Source: Trichoplax sp. H2 (Eukaryota > Placozoa > Uniplacotomia > Trichoplacea). Taken from it: DNA of 64,000 nucleotides. This document shows positions 27,301-40,712 of this stretch, one piece after another. The stretch's first letter is position 1; the number at the start of each line of letters is the position of its first letter. A program made the position numbers and the translations under genes. The notes beneath the pieces are model-generated. The model had not been told where the DNA came from and did not search any database. It saw only the letters and a list, made by a program, of their open reading frames with translations. The stretch is from contig NOWV01000001.1 of the NCBI GenBank assembly GCA_003344405.1, positions 558,001 to 622,000 of the forward strand. The letters are read 5' to 3'.

Positions 27301-27605
27301 TTGTCAGCGGCAATTAATAAAGCGCCGAGTGATCTTATCAAAAAGGAAAGGAAACTGATATTTGCGGAGTCTTGTTTGAACTATTTTTTTCGATAAATTG
27401 ATTCCCTCAAAGCTGAATCTATTCATTTCCTTTTCGCCTTACGTGTGTGTGGGTGCAACGTGATTCGATCTCAACGGTCCAGCTGTTAATAACTTGGGTC
27501 ACGCAGTAATCGCTTGAACCCTTTTGCTTCGTTGCAGTCAAGTGATTTTAGACTGTCAAAAATTTTTTTTCAAATCCCTCCAACCCCCACACTAGATTGA
27601 TCATC
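15390..27605. other. Large gene-poor gap upstream of mos
   Basis: About 12 kb in which I recognise no gene. Open frames of 60-85 codons (for example 23398-23598, 23617-23847, 24658-24903) lack splice context, family motifs or consistent codon use. The last 4 kb before mos carries dense TACAGTAC-type repeats (24769-25898) and then many A/T homopolymer runs (26130-27570). Short, diverged exons or non-coding RNA genes could be missed. Confidence 0.45.
25616..25898. repeat. Cluster of GTACTGTAC/GTACAGTAC words
   Basis: Three dense runs at about 25616-25650, 25735-25792 and 25877-25898 are built from degenerate, overlapping GTACTGTACAGTAC-type units, some with CCGTACCGTACTG variants. The unit is self-complementary, so each run can fold on itself. 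The same word recurs across the window (about 1335, 11346, 11531, 21475, 21726, 24769, 41215, 62728), which makes it a genome-wide low-complexity family and not a single array. Confidence 0.7.
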
Positions 27606-28490
27606 ATGGCCTGTGAATTATTTTCATTAATTTCTCCTCATTGTACAAATTCAACGTATGCTAAAGTTGATCATAATGAGTTAAACATTGAACGCCTATT
27701 AGGTAGCGGCGGTTTCGGTTCAGTTTATGAAGGTACCTACGGTAGTAAAAAAGTTGCAATTAAAAAACTACATCAACGTGGTAAAAATGAACGAGCGGCA
27801 TTGGATAGTTTTAAAGCAGAGGTCCTAGCTATGTCGCTTTTACACCATCCTAACATTGTTGAAACTGTAGCGATATCGACAGCATCTGATTGCCTACATG
27901 ATTATCCATTACTTATTATGGAATTAGCTGGCAGTCGTAACTTACAGGAGGTCCTCAACGATACCGATACGGAAGTGATCGATGTAAAAAGACGATTAAA
28001 ATTTGCTCATCAGATTGCAATGGCATTGGAGTACACTCACTCATTTGGTATTGTGCATTTAGATTTAAAGCCTGCTAACGTCTTGATTACACCTGAAGAT
28101 AATTGTAAGTTAGCCGATTTTGGATGTAGCCAAACCGTCCAAGAAGATGGCTCATGCGTTAATAGCCCGACACGGTCTTACTTAACTGGTACTTTTGCTT
28201 ATACAGCACCGGAGTTATTACGTGGTTGTGATCCAACTACTAAAGCTGATATCTACTCATTTGCAATTTGTTTATGGCAATTAATTGCACGAGAGCGACC
28301 TTATGGATGTGAAAATCCACACGTCGTTATTTTTGCTGTAGTGGCATACAATCATCGTCCACCGATTACCACGCAAATGGAAATGGAAGAAGATTACCAG
28401 CATTTAGTTATGCAAGGTTGGAATGCTTGTCCATCTGATCGTCCAACAGCAGCAGACTGTGTTGAAGTATTAAAAAAGTTACAGCAATAG
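27606..28490 (+). CDS. mos: Mos-type serine/threonine protein kinase, intronless
   Basis: Single-exon gene, 294 residues. Mos is a MAPK kinase kinase that activates MEK/ERK in oocytes and holds meiotic arrest. Nearly the whole protein is a kinase domain: glycine loop GSGGFGSVYE (33-42), VAIK lysine K53, alpha-C glutamate E72, catalytic loop HLDLKPAN (151-158, D153), metal-binding DFG (171-173) and APE (201-203). The HLDLKPAN loop, DFGCS, and KADIYSFAICLWQ with a following VVAYNHRP segment are Mos-typical; most kinases have HRD in the loop. Vertebrate Mos is likewise single-exon and about 345 residues, with a longer N-terminus. I chose the ATG at 27606 (ATCATGG context) because the in-frame codons just upstream hold no ATG. 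The vertebrate N-terminal Pro-Ser degradation signal is not evident (MACEL here). All catalytic residues are present, so the gene looks functional. A 5' UTR intron cannot be excluded. Confidence 0.9.
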   Translation: MACELFSLISPHCTNSTYAKVDHNELNIERLLGSGGFGSVYEGTYGSKKVAIKKLHQRGKNERAALDSFKAEVLAMSLLHHPNIVETVAISTASDCLHDYPLLIMELAGSRNLQEVLNDTDTEVIDVKRRLKFAHQIAMALEYTHSFGIVHLDLKPANVLITPEDNCKLADFGCSQTVQEDGSCVNSPTRSYLTGTFAYTAPELLRGCDPTTKADIYSFAICLWQLIARERPYGCENPHVVIFAVVAYNHRPPITTQMEMEEDYQHLVMQGWNACPSDRPTAADCVEVLKKLQQ

Positions 28491-28514
28491 CCATCTCTTC
28501 TTATATACTACTAT

Positions 28515-28520
28515 AATAAA
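28515..28520 (+). terminator. Candidate polyadenylation signal of mos
   Basis: AATAAA lies 25 bases after the mos TAG stop. In an AT-rich genome this hexamer is common by chance, so the assignment rests on its position. Confidence 0.35.
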
Positions 28521-29573
28521 TAAGCCATCATCAATTTTTTTCCGCGTTCGTTGGCCTTTTCATGACACTATTATTTGGATTCAAAAGCGAGTAGCTGGAA
28601 ATACTGTATGTACTAAGTAAAGGGTTGATATAGTAGTATGTGGGAAAAATTTTTTTTTCGATTTTTAATAGTTTCTTTCTTCACAATTTTTTTTGGAAGG
28701 GGAGAAAAAGAGCTGTAAAGCTATATCCTTCCTACAAATCATCAATCGTTGAATTAAAGTCATTGAGTCAGTGATCGTTATGTTAACTAAGTTATATCTA
28801 CCGATTGTACAGTACCATGTCGATAGATGGTCTGTCTAAATCTACGAAATTAGTGAAATAGATTCGTTTTGCAATTTGGCAAGGCAGTTATATCTTCGCG
28901 TATCAATATTGTTCGATTGTATACTTTTTCCAACTATACTGTATAGTACATATATTATTCAACTGAACGTATAAATGATCTCGTTTAGCCATATTTCTCC
29001 GTAATTTATAAAGTATGCCCATATGAAAACTAGTCTTGGTACAGAAGCATACGACAGCGTTTATTCTCTAAATTAAAACTTTATCATACAAAATTTATTA
29101 GACGGAATATATTTGTCGACGATCTTGTTAATCTGACATGTTTAAGAATTTTTTTTGTATATTTTAAAGATTAATGGAAATGATTTGTTGAATGAATCAT
29201 GAAATCAATCTTGATGGTCGATATTGGTTATCATTCATGTTCTATATTTATTAGTTATTCTATTTGCTTTAAATAGTGTACCCAAGGTACTATTAATTAT
29301 GATATGAGTTATTTTCGAGATCGTTAAAAAATTTCTAGTATGATGAAAACATTTTGTTAGCCTACTACGCTTTATCGGCGTTTATTGTATTATAGTCCAT
29401 TTGCAGTCTTCATTTTCATCATGAAAACTACGTATGCATTTTCTTGTTGTTATACATACAGAAAATATATTTTCATTTGCTGTAAAATTACTAATTTGGG
29501 TGCAGAGCACCGAAATTTTCATAATCTAATGATTGATAAAACGCTGTCAAGTCTTCACGTTTACATATAAATT

Positions 29574-29592
29574 TATATATATATATATATAT
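29574..29592. repeat. (TA)n microsatellite
   Basis: A run of alternating T and A over 19 bases. Confidence 0.8.
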
Positions 29593-30489
29593 GGATATAG
29601 TAAGAGTGTAAACTATTCATATCGTTTAAACTATTACTGTATTATCTCATGAAATACTTTCTAGAATTACTTTTACGTCATGTAAAGTATATAATCGTGA
29701 TTTACTGCTGCTGTTTTTCGTTCAGAAAACATTGTATTACAAGTTGATTGAAAATTTTTTTCTTGTAACTTTGAAAAATAATAATTTTATGTTTTTTGTT
29801 TGTTATATGGTATTACGAAATTAACATTGATTATTAATTAATTATTAATGCTAAGTTCCCTCCATCTTGCTGTGATAATATTGATACGTTGTTTTGTATG
29901 ATATGCATATGTTTGTCAATAACTGTAACTGTTATGCGTATGATTGCTATACTTTACTACCTACCTGCTTAATAACTAGTAAGTTAATGCAAAGTCAGTA
30001 AGAATGATGATGACAGTTAATATTGTGAATACGTATTTTGAGATTACGATAAAATCTGTTCTCAGTTATGCAGGTGTTCTATATTTTTCAGCTCGTGGCT
30101 GATTATTATGATCCTAAAGTATAAATTATTAATATACATAAAATAACCTGTCTTATAATAATTATTACTACTACGCATAGCTGGATATACTTTATTTTAC
30201 GTATCGTTTTTCTGCTTAATTTGAAAATGGAATATTAACTAGTCATCTAGTTTTGTCATCGTACATCCATAATTACGATATTGTGATTCAAGGCAGGTGC
30301 TGTCTATGTAAGAAATATTTGTATGACTACTTCTGTAACTTTTGCGTTGATATCATCAATATTATATTCAGGTCATTTTTCAATAATGTATCTTCTGAAC
30401 TAAAATTACGTAAAATTTTGACAAACTTTACGAAACAACTTTGAGGGAGTATTCGATGAAGCAATTTTTCATTTGAAAATATCGTGCTC

Positions 30490-30537
30490 TTATTATTATT
30501 ATTATTATTATTGTTTAATAATATTATTATTATTATG
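30490..30537. repeat. (TTA)n microsatellite in two blocks
   Basis: Two runs of the TTA/ATT trinucleotide are separated by a short GTTTAATAA interruption. Confidence 0.8.
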
Positions 30538-33500
30538 ATAAAATGGAGATTTCATGTTGTCTACATCATTGACGGTAGATTATTTAAATTATAATTTATT
30601 ATTGCTTGAAAATAAAGCATATTCATTGGGAAAAAACGCCTATTGAAATTTGGTGATTATACTGTGCAATGTAATTTTTCCATGATAGTAAGAGTCGATA
30701 AGAGAGTTTACAGCAGCAATTAAGGATAACTTAAAGAATAAGAAGAAAGTGACCAGTTTCCTCTACTGTAACTTGATCATTACCAATTCATAATACAATT
30801 TCAATTAGGAATTATTTTTCCATTTAAGACAAGAAAAAATATTTATTTTATCTTTCTCTTCATAAATTTTAAGTTCTTACAAAGTCATATAAAAGGAATA
30901 ATTTATTTTCTCTTCCTGTTAGTACGGAGAAAATGAAAATGGCTTAATATAGCAAATAGTTGGTTTACTACTTTGAAAATTGATTCAGTAAGAGTTTAAT
31001 GGGCAATATATCACATACTGATCTTAACTGCTACTGGGGCACCAAAGTAAAGTATACGGGACTACCGTAATTGTCTAAGTAGCTGATGGATAGGATTCGT
31101 CAAATTGTAGTAAATTAAGAAAGTCGATTCGAAATTAATTCACTACGGTATGAAGAATCAATGTTCGAAGCGCGTTAAACATTTTTCGATTACTTCATTT
31201 ATGTAATTTTTAAATTTTAATGTTATTAAACTTCTAGGAACTTTACTAATTGCATTACCAATGGCATTCACTTAGCCCATAATAACACTTCGTTAAACAG
31301 CTGGATGATCAAGGTGTTAATATTGCATCGCTCCAGCATAAGTGATAAGTTATTAGCCATGTAAATGACTAATTTGTTATTTGGAGGCTGTGAATAACAT
31401 TAACAGAACTGTTAGCGATAAAATTTCTCATTCTAATGTACATGATTGTATTAATTCCACCATAATAAAGCGGTTGCAATTTCAATTTTGCATTACACGC
31501 TATACGCGTATTCACAAGTAGCGTGGATCACAGTAAAATTATTAGCGTCTTGACCATGTTATTTTGTCTCTTATCGTTGCAATAATACATTAATCCAAAG
31601 TAATCTTTTATACCTTACGTAATCTAAATATTATTTATTTTTTTAGCATAGAACACGATATCCGTAGCTACTACTGTTAAATAGACTTGCAATATTGGTT
31701 CATAGAATGGAGACGCTATTTCTTTTTTTCCATTTAAAATTTTACAGCGAAAAATTGGTCATAAATGGTTGCCGCTGTACATTGTGTCTAGGTTAAAGGA
31801 TGATTGTAAAGGGATGCTATTCAGTAAAAGCAAATACATTATAAATAAAATTAGCTATTATTGGAAATATGATGCATGATTGATTAATTGATTGATTAAT
31901 CAATTTAAAAACTTTACTCCAACTTAGTAGAATGTCTGCTTTATATAGACGGAGAATTTAATTGCGTAACCAAAAAATTTGAGCGTTGGCGTTGATGCAT
32001 TAGCTAATGATAGAATATATCACTAATCACATTACACTCTATCGTACTGTTCCAGTAAGTCAAATTGGATTAAGGTTGTTGTAATGCTATTTTTAGCTTA
32101 GCTACATCAGTAAGATCGTTGTTTATGGTGCAGAATTTACAGAGGCAATATGGGGAATGGCCAGTAACTACATTTACAAATCACAGTAGTTCAGTCTTTT
32201 ATTAATGAATCTTGTCCTTATTGGTAGTAATTAATTAAAACTACACATCGTAATATCTCAATATAGTAATCGCATTACTATCCTGTAAGTAAGGATTTTT
32301 CGATGGTGGAAGTACAATCAGTGTAACTTCATAAGATATTAAATTTTGACGATTGAAGTAAAAACTGCTGTACAGTAGCGGAATTAGCTACTAATAATAA
32401 AGTCCGACGGTTTTATGAATCGGCTTTACAGTAGTTGTGATTGCAATGATTAATAAGTTATGAGGGTAAAAAAATATAGTGAGACTACAAGATAGTCGAA
32501 TTAGCTGTAGTGGTAGCGGTTCTTAATTAATTATCAATTAATAAAAAAGATTTTCCATATTGTAGGGTAGATGAATTTTATGTCGTGGCGTGGCGTTGTC
32601 GTTACAGCTCATGGTAACCATTTGCTCGTAACCTTAAACTGTGCGACGGAGGTAATTCCCAACGGTGCCGTACGTAGCCTGTGGCTATTAATCCATATTA
32701 TTCACATTAAAGATTGCTAAACGAGACATATTTTTTTGCTGAACCCCTTTAGTACCTACTGTGCAGCTCGGGGCAGCGATAGGATTATTTTTTTCCATGC
32801 GCTTTATCAAAGTAAAATTTCATGCAGAGTAAAGCTGTCTGCTTTCACCTTATGGATTTTTTTCAACCTTGCCCACGCATCTAACTTATCACTAAGCATA
32901 AGCTATGTAGAAATCTTTAAGGCCACTAGAACGTGGCATTGCGGTAAAAAAATCTTTCTGTAAATCACTCCCTTCAACGGTTTTACGATTAATCCAATAT
33001 TTTACGGTAATTATATTAATGCCACGCCTTTATCGATCAGGGCCGTACTAGAGTCCAGTGAATGCAAGCTAAAAGTACTGTGATTATAATGAGCATTCCT
33101 TTCACACCAGTACCACTTTTCCTCGTAATAAATTTTAATTCTTACAACATTGCTAATTTAAACCACAATGAAAACGTCTAATTATGACCATTATCGTTAT
33201 TGCCATAATGACAATGCTAATCTTTCTATGGCAGAATATGATTGTGTCAACTTTGTTGTCACGACTGTTGTCTAAATCATATTGTTGGACTCATTTACCA
33301 GTTGGATACTATCAGACTAAATGATAAGTATTACAAGAATTTAGCTTTAAAGGTTATTCATAACTTATTGTCACGTAAATCGAGTTCAATAGTTCACTTA
33401 CGTTGTATCAGTCGATACAATTCTGCTATTGATTTCTTTATTAATGAAATCAGATTGATTTAAATAATTGGTCGAAATATCTTCCCTGCCCCCAGCTTAT

Positions 33501-33965
33501 TATCTTATGTCCTACTGTACTAGAAATGGAATAGAAATGCTAAAATTGTCATAAAAATATTAAAATATGGTCTAAACTATCACTTTTCATAATCTATCGT
33601 TAACTATAATGATCGGTAAAAACGTTTAAATCTACCCTAAAATACTGAAATAGAGCATAAATTATCATCCTCGATTATTTACCGTCTTCTACGTGATTGT
33701 TTTTGATCGTTTAAGATGATGAGGATATCTATAAAATTGATTTCTGTAGAAGTAGGTTAATAATAATGCATACTGAGTCCATATCATTTATTTCCACCTG
33801 TCAAGAGTACCGTAGTTATAAATATATAGTACATGTAAGCCCGTAAGTACTAACGTTGGAACTTTAGATCTTGCACTAGAGCTATTTGTGTAACCTCTAC
33901 GGGACGCATATGCACACATCGGATAGTTCCTAATATTTACTACCGTTTACTCGCTCTTCCATCAT

Positions 33966-34002
33966 TAGTAAAGACTAATATAATCTTGATTAGTCTTTAC
34001 TA
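33966..34002. repeat. Perfect 14-bp inverted repeat, 9-nt loop
   Basis: TAGTAAAGACTAAT, nine spacer bases, then its exact reverse complement. A stable hairpin is possible; no gene is nearby. Confidence 0.85.
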
Positions 34003-37000
34003 TCACTAAAATAAATAGATGCTATCAGTTTCGTTCGTACTAAGATCATATCAATTTAAAATCATCATCAGGTATACTACAGATGAAATTGCTAATCCTA
34101 TTGCTAACTCCACATTTGTATATATGCCAATTACAAAGTTCGATGAGATTTGTCTATCTACGAGTAAATGTAAACGCCCGCACATCTCGTGATAATCGCA
34201 AGATGAGTCATTGCTATGACTCACAAGCCATTGAGCTTATTTAGTTATTATTTACTATTATCTGTCATTTTATATTTACCCCTCTACATTCTATCATAAA
34301 CAGTACTGGTAATCGATCTTTATCCCGTTATATCTACCCTATAATTCAAATTATTACTTCATTTTCCAGCCGTTTCATAAATTTTTCCATAAATTTCGAG
34401 AGTAGAACTTTTTAAAATTTGTGTCTTATAACTTTTGATCGCATTCGATTGCAACTTTTTTTAATTAACAATGTCTATATAAAATGAATGGAAAAAGTAT
34501 CTCTGTGTTGATGTCAAATAGATGGATGCATACACTTTTCAAGCTACTATTTTACTCTACCCGTGAAATAGTAGACCAATTGAAGATTTGTCAGTTTAGA
34601 ATAGAAGTAAGCCAACAATAAGGCGAACAATTGTTATCATTGTTTCATATATACTACCAAGTAATCTTGTACTACGAATAATCCATTAGATAATAATTTA
34701 TTCACGCCATTTATATGTTTTACGTCACTTTAACATTAGTCTATTATTATTATTTTTAGGTTAATTATTTCTTCTATTCTATCGGTACAAGCAAAAATCA
34801 TTATTTCAACGTGATAACAATAGGCACAAATCGCACAATCATAACAATTAGCTTCGATATTGTATATAATTGTGGCTAAATTATATACGTAGTTATATTA
34901 TGATTTCTATTGCTAATGACGCTGGAATGACGTAGATTCTGCAGTCTCTGCGTCGTATCTCTATCTATAGCCCACGGGACATATTCAATTCAATATGTAG
35001 TTGGTCAAATACAATCTATGTATGTCACAATTAGAGATAAGTTACAAATTAAAAGAATTAAAAGTATATCTTTATGTCAAACGTAAATGTTTGAAGGCAT
35101 TTACTAATATGAAATAATGATTGCTAAATCGTGAGATTGTTAGCGAATTTCAAAGACTATTTTAGCTTAGCTCAAGGTTAATGTACTCGTATTATCGCTG
35201 CATGTTGTATAGCTCTAAGGCTAGAATTAAGCTTACTTTATTAATTGTTTGTAAATGAGTCAACTGCTCGCATCCTGTATTTCTTGAGTGGGTGTGGGAA
35301 CGGGAGCGATACATATTACAATCTTATTTGATAGAAATCAAAACAGGCCTAGCCTAATTAGCTTTATTTACCACTTCATAATTGCCTAAAGACATTTGAA
35401 TTCCATTAGTAAGGTCTAAATGTGCTAAGTAACTATTATAACTCAACAGGCTTTCAATAGTTACCGAATTAAAAAATTGTATTTCTAGACTGACTATGAG
35501 GTATAAAATAACTGAATGATTATAATCCTGTTTACGTTCTGCTTCTGGCTATAAATAAGAATATAAAAATTTGTATACATCTTTATGTGTTATTAGTAGA
35601 AACTATAGCTTAAATCTATGCCATTAATAGTTTAATTGAAAATTTTTACCTCCATATACTGATTGTATATCCCATTGCTATGCTGTCGCATGTACGAAGT
35701 ATAACGTGTAACGATTTTATTAACTATATATTATAAAATAAATACGTTTACTGAATAGCATAATATATAACCTTAGGTGAATACAAAGCTAGGCATGTTC
35801 GCATACGTGAGGAAGTAAACTTAACACAATGTGCAAAGAGGTAACGATGTCATATCGTATACATATCGGATAGAAACATTAATAAATCTCTACTTATAAT
35901 AGTTGCATTACAGTCCGACAGAAGTAAGATTATAGTGAATTATGGTAGTAAATGTAAAGAAATAGATGAAAAGATGATAGTGTTGCATATAATTACTATT
36001 CCATACTTAGTATTGCAAGGTTCTATATACTGATTATTTTAAATTACCGATGAAATTCTTTTACCACTGTCTATCTCGCATGCATAATCCATATATATCT
36101 CTATTGGCGTGTATTATCCATGTCAAGTATAGAAAATATCATCCATTAATTATTAATGAAGATTGTATTTTGAATGTAAATTATGAAAGGGTTATTAAGA
36201 GCAGAACTGTAGGATGCTAATCAGCAGGGTGCAGAAGAATGGTTTGCTTATTAGTGGTTGTTATGATAAATATGAAAAGACATAAACCAATGTTGGTATC
36301 GTTTGCTTATGTATTTTCTGTACTTATAATTTCCATTAAAGAGCGACAGAATAGGGAAATCTGTTTTTTCTAGGCATTCATATTGAACAATGTGTTGGCT
36401 TAGTTGATTACAGTTAATCGGATTGGTACGAGGCCGCGCCTACTTCCTTCCTGTGTAGCTAAGTAGGATTTTATACTTGTGCACCAGTAGAGTTTTTTCG
36501 TAATTTCGTAATGTGAGATAATAATATGAAAGTCTAATTTGCGGAATGATACTTGAGCTGCAGACTGTACTAATTTGCAATCTTGAAGGGATTGTTATTG
36601 GTAAAATTTCATTGTATACATAGTATGCATACGGTAATTACTGGATATGGTATTTAATACTAGCAATGTATTGATAATGAATTGATACTAGTTCAGCTAC
36701 AGTAGCGATCCAATATTTATCAAATGATACTTCCATTTACAATGATAACTTACTATTAGTTCATATTCAATATTGCTCTCAGATACTGTTTATTGCACTT
36801 AGTGAAGTTAACATGGAAAAGTAACCTGCACAAAGAAGCTAAGAGAGTCGACTCGTGTACCTTGGTCTGTAACGTTTGCGAACACTAATATTGTATTGCT
36901 ATGATGAAAAACGAACAAGATACCCTAAACAACATAGATAACTTTAGTTGATGTATAGTGCAATTCCAGTATGGATTTAATTTAAGCCAACTTGTATGGT

Positions 37001-40000
37001 AAGTATTTCGGCTACTCGCTTCGTTATGCAACATCCGAGTCGCATAATTGTAGGAGAACATACGAAAGCACAGCCACAGTATTGGAACCTACGGCAAAGT
37101 CTAGCAGATAGATGGACTCTACCCTTTAGTCTCTACGGGATTTCTAGTCTTAGACTGTGGTCAAAGACTAGCTTCAGACAACTCAAATATAGAATTAGCT
37201 GGGTTCGATGTCCAATCACTCGCAGCATATGCATTTATGCATACTATAAAATAATGATTCAGGACGCCTGATATCTACATTATCTTCCGGCATGCAATTA
37301 AATTTCGAGGTATATTGTATTTGCATAGTTCACATAGTGAACTTAGTACTAGAAAGTAGATAAAGTGAACTATATCCTTACCCTACAGGAGTTGATACAC
37401 CATGCTAATTACGTTTAGGTATACTATTGAATCTTGCAGTATGCGTATATTGCAATTACTTAATTATTGTAGTAAACTCAAGATACTTGAATTAATACAC
37501 GAACCAAAAAACCATATCGACAATTTTCCTAATAGTTGTTAGATTGCATATAGATCTACTAGATTTGCATATCAACTCTTTTCCTAAACGAATTATTTCC
37601 TTTGCACATTGCTCGTAACTATTGTTCTAATATGTCATAACTGGTATAATTACGTAAGTGGCGATTAAGCGGCTAATTCCTAAAATAGTTTTATGAATTT
37701 ATATGATTGTACGCTACTATTTTCATAAATTTCTTGCACTATGAGCTCTGTACAGAGATCATCTGTCTGGACAGCAGTGGTCCAGCTACTAGTTTAAGCG
37801 TAAGCAAAAGCCTTTCTTTATTTTATGAGATGCAAAATCATGCTAGTGATATTTTAAAATATACTGTAACCTTTCATGCTTCGCTTAATAATTTCGTCAC
37901 GTAGTGTGCAGATTATACCCTTTTTTCTACGACACATGTGGCGTGCAAATTATTACAGTCTTCCGGCCTAGCCTTCTAGATTAATAAAGGCTAGCGTATA
38001 ATTTGTGCACACCTGGTAAATATTTATTGTTATACTGCACATATTTTGTACTTTTAAAATTAATTATATATTATTTCTAAGGCTATTATTATACAACTGG
38101 TAATGCGATCTGTATCCGTATCTGAACTATTTGATATTGGTTTATAGAATTTGTCCCAACTTATTTCCTTCTATAGATTAGGTCTACTATGGGTAATTTA
38201 TGTAAGTATTTACGGAAAATGACACTAAAAACTATTCCAGTGTGGAATTTTCATAACAATTTTAGATATATTTGATACGATTTGGTACTGTACCACAATT
38301 TGTCGAGTTATTTGTCAAATAATTCTGCTGTACATCACGTAGGATTATTTTCATTTTACAGTTGTTAAAATTACGATGAATGTCATCATCTTGCGGAAAT
38401 TAAATATCCGGTAAAAGTTAAATCTATTCATGAATTAATTATTATGCGAAGATAGAGTTTATTAAATCGTATGTGTAAATTATGATGAGTTCCATATTTG
38501 ATTATGAATTTGACAAGATTAAGTCGCTAATATTAATGCTAAGGTTAAATTTCTATGAGAATAGTTTTTGAGGCTGCTCTTTAGCTATAATGCAAAGGAA
38601 ATAAAACTGCAATTCTAGGTGGATTATCCGGCCACATAGTAATCTTTAATAATTCTATATGTAATTATGATTTATTAAAAGTAGGAATACATTACTTCTA
38701 AACTAGCATGACCGAGAGTCATTTTACTAGTCAGGGTTTTATTGCATTACACAATGTGTCTACAAGGCACGAATAAACACCGTAGGAGACAGGAAAATAA
38801 TTTATGCATTGTTAGGCATACATTCTTTGAATGCTTGCATACTTGTGTATATCTCTAAGCCATTTCTATTGATTACAGGTACCTGGTATTTTCTTCAAAT
38901 TTATTTTTACGAGTATGCGTAATATCTAGCCTTAAATCATCTTATTTCTTTAGCTCGAAATTTTTACCGCAAAAGTAATCATTTTAGAATGTTATTACCT
39001 AATGAAATCCGCTTCAGAATTACTTAAATAAATTTAAACAGCGCAGTCATAACAAGGATAGCTTATAAAAATTTATAGTACTAAACTCCATGTGGGAATG
39101 TAAATGAATAAAGTAGTTGAAAAGGTTATTAGCTACATTGCTAGCTCTTGCACACATTTGACCCTCAAAGGACACTACATCAAGTTTAGGTATACGAGTA
39201 TAATTAATAAGTTGCATACTATTTGTCTAGTCAGCTGGTGGATATTGCAATAAATTGTAATAGTAATAAAGAAACCATATCATTTAATTATGTCTCACTG
39301 CAGTCTGGCAGCTGTATAAGATTAATTATTTTGTTATCGAAGAAATAAAACTAATTAATGGAAGATAATACTAAAGCATAGCAATTATAATAGAAGGCCA
39401 ATGTATTCGATCACAAAGGACACTGGAATATATTCATGAAAGTACGTTCCAGTTGAGCACGGAATTAGACTGTAGAGTTATAGCACCATTAGATGCATTA
39501 GCTTCGGACGTGGTAGATGCATGGGTAGTGGCTAGCAATTTAAAATTAAAAACTACGGGGAATCGATGGAATAATGATTAAGATTGAAAAGTACTGATAA
39601 TTGTACAGTTTTTCTACTAATTAGCTAATGATATGACGCATTTGCCGCATACATACCCTAGCATGACATAAACAACGTATTGTAGAAAGGAAAGATATGA
39701 GATTATAACTACACCTGTACAGCATCATGTCAACGAGTCTTTACAACATAATTCGACATAGACGTAAAGCACGATCCTGCATGGCCAACTAATACGTGTG
39801 CAAGGTAAGGGTATTGCCGTAAGGCATGCAAACATATAGTTCGTTTTTGTTTTTCTACTATCACATTTAAAATAGCTCGACTTTGGCTACGTCTGTTATT
39901 TAAGTTTTGAAGAAACGAAGGAGACAATATAGCGTTCACGTCTTAAGTACTACAATAGCTATTATGCAATATGCAGTAATTAATTAATTACTATTGTCAA

Positions 40001-40681
40001 GATACAGACAGGCTTTTAAGTCGTCATAGTAACTTTTGTCATTAACGGATGCAGTAATAATAAATTAGCGAATTAATTAATATAAGACATATTATCACTT
40101 GGCATCAGCTGTCTTGAGTCATCCTGCAAATTGATGGAAACTTATTAAGGTCTTTATTGTGTTGCACAGCTGATTTATGATGAGGCAACAGAATTATTGA
40201 TTATGCTAGACCGTTGTCTGCATCACCTTTTCCATTATGATAGATATTTATTAGACGATATGAGGTAATAAAAGATAAAATAAATAATGAACTATTTCAA
40301 ATATGCTACGGTATGTAGTCTGTTTAGATATGATTATGAAAACAAGAGATAAAGTAATTTCCTAGGTGTAATACTGGACGTCGTTATTTCTATAACATGT
40401 TCCTAGTACAATATTTAATAATAAAAATTATCATATCTGCACCATCAACTCTTATGAAGATTCAACACATGAAATGTATGCCGGGTGCATCTGCTTTGCT
40501 TGTGAAAACATCAGATGATCGAGCTTTCTTTATTATAGGTCGTGTTAGAAAATTAGGCATTAATTGCGATGATAAAGTATTTGAAAAAGCATATATGGCA
40601 TAGCGCCAATTAAAATGGTTGCATAATGCCACGTATTTCAACACTTACATCTGTAATATTAATTACTATAAGAAAGGAACA

Positions 40682-40712
40682 TATAAAGTATACGTATAGT
40701 GTATACTTTATA
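40682..40712. repeat. Perfect 12-bp inverted repeat, 7-nt loop
   Basis: TATAAAGTATAC, seven spacer bases, then its exact reverse complement. Confidence 0.8.

Noticed and set aside
33242-33463. 73-codon plus-strand frame
   Set aside because: Begins at TTG just after a stop, has no recognised motif and no convincing donor; kept out as unsupported.
37201-37215. GGTTCGATGTCC, like a tRNA B box
   Set aside because: One base too long for the B-box consensus, and no matching A box or cloverleaf around it.
36996-37271. 91-codon plus-strand frame
   Set aside because: No domain, no neighbours; the ATG is directly followed by GTAAGT, and the composition looks random.
40397-40603. 68-codon plus-strand frame
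   Set aside because: Part of it looks protein-like, but the opposite strand is equally open and no splice partners or family were found.
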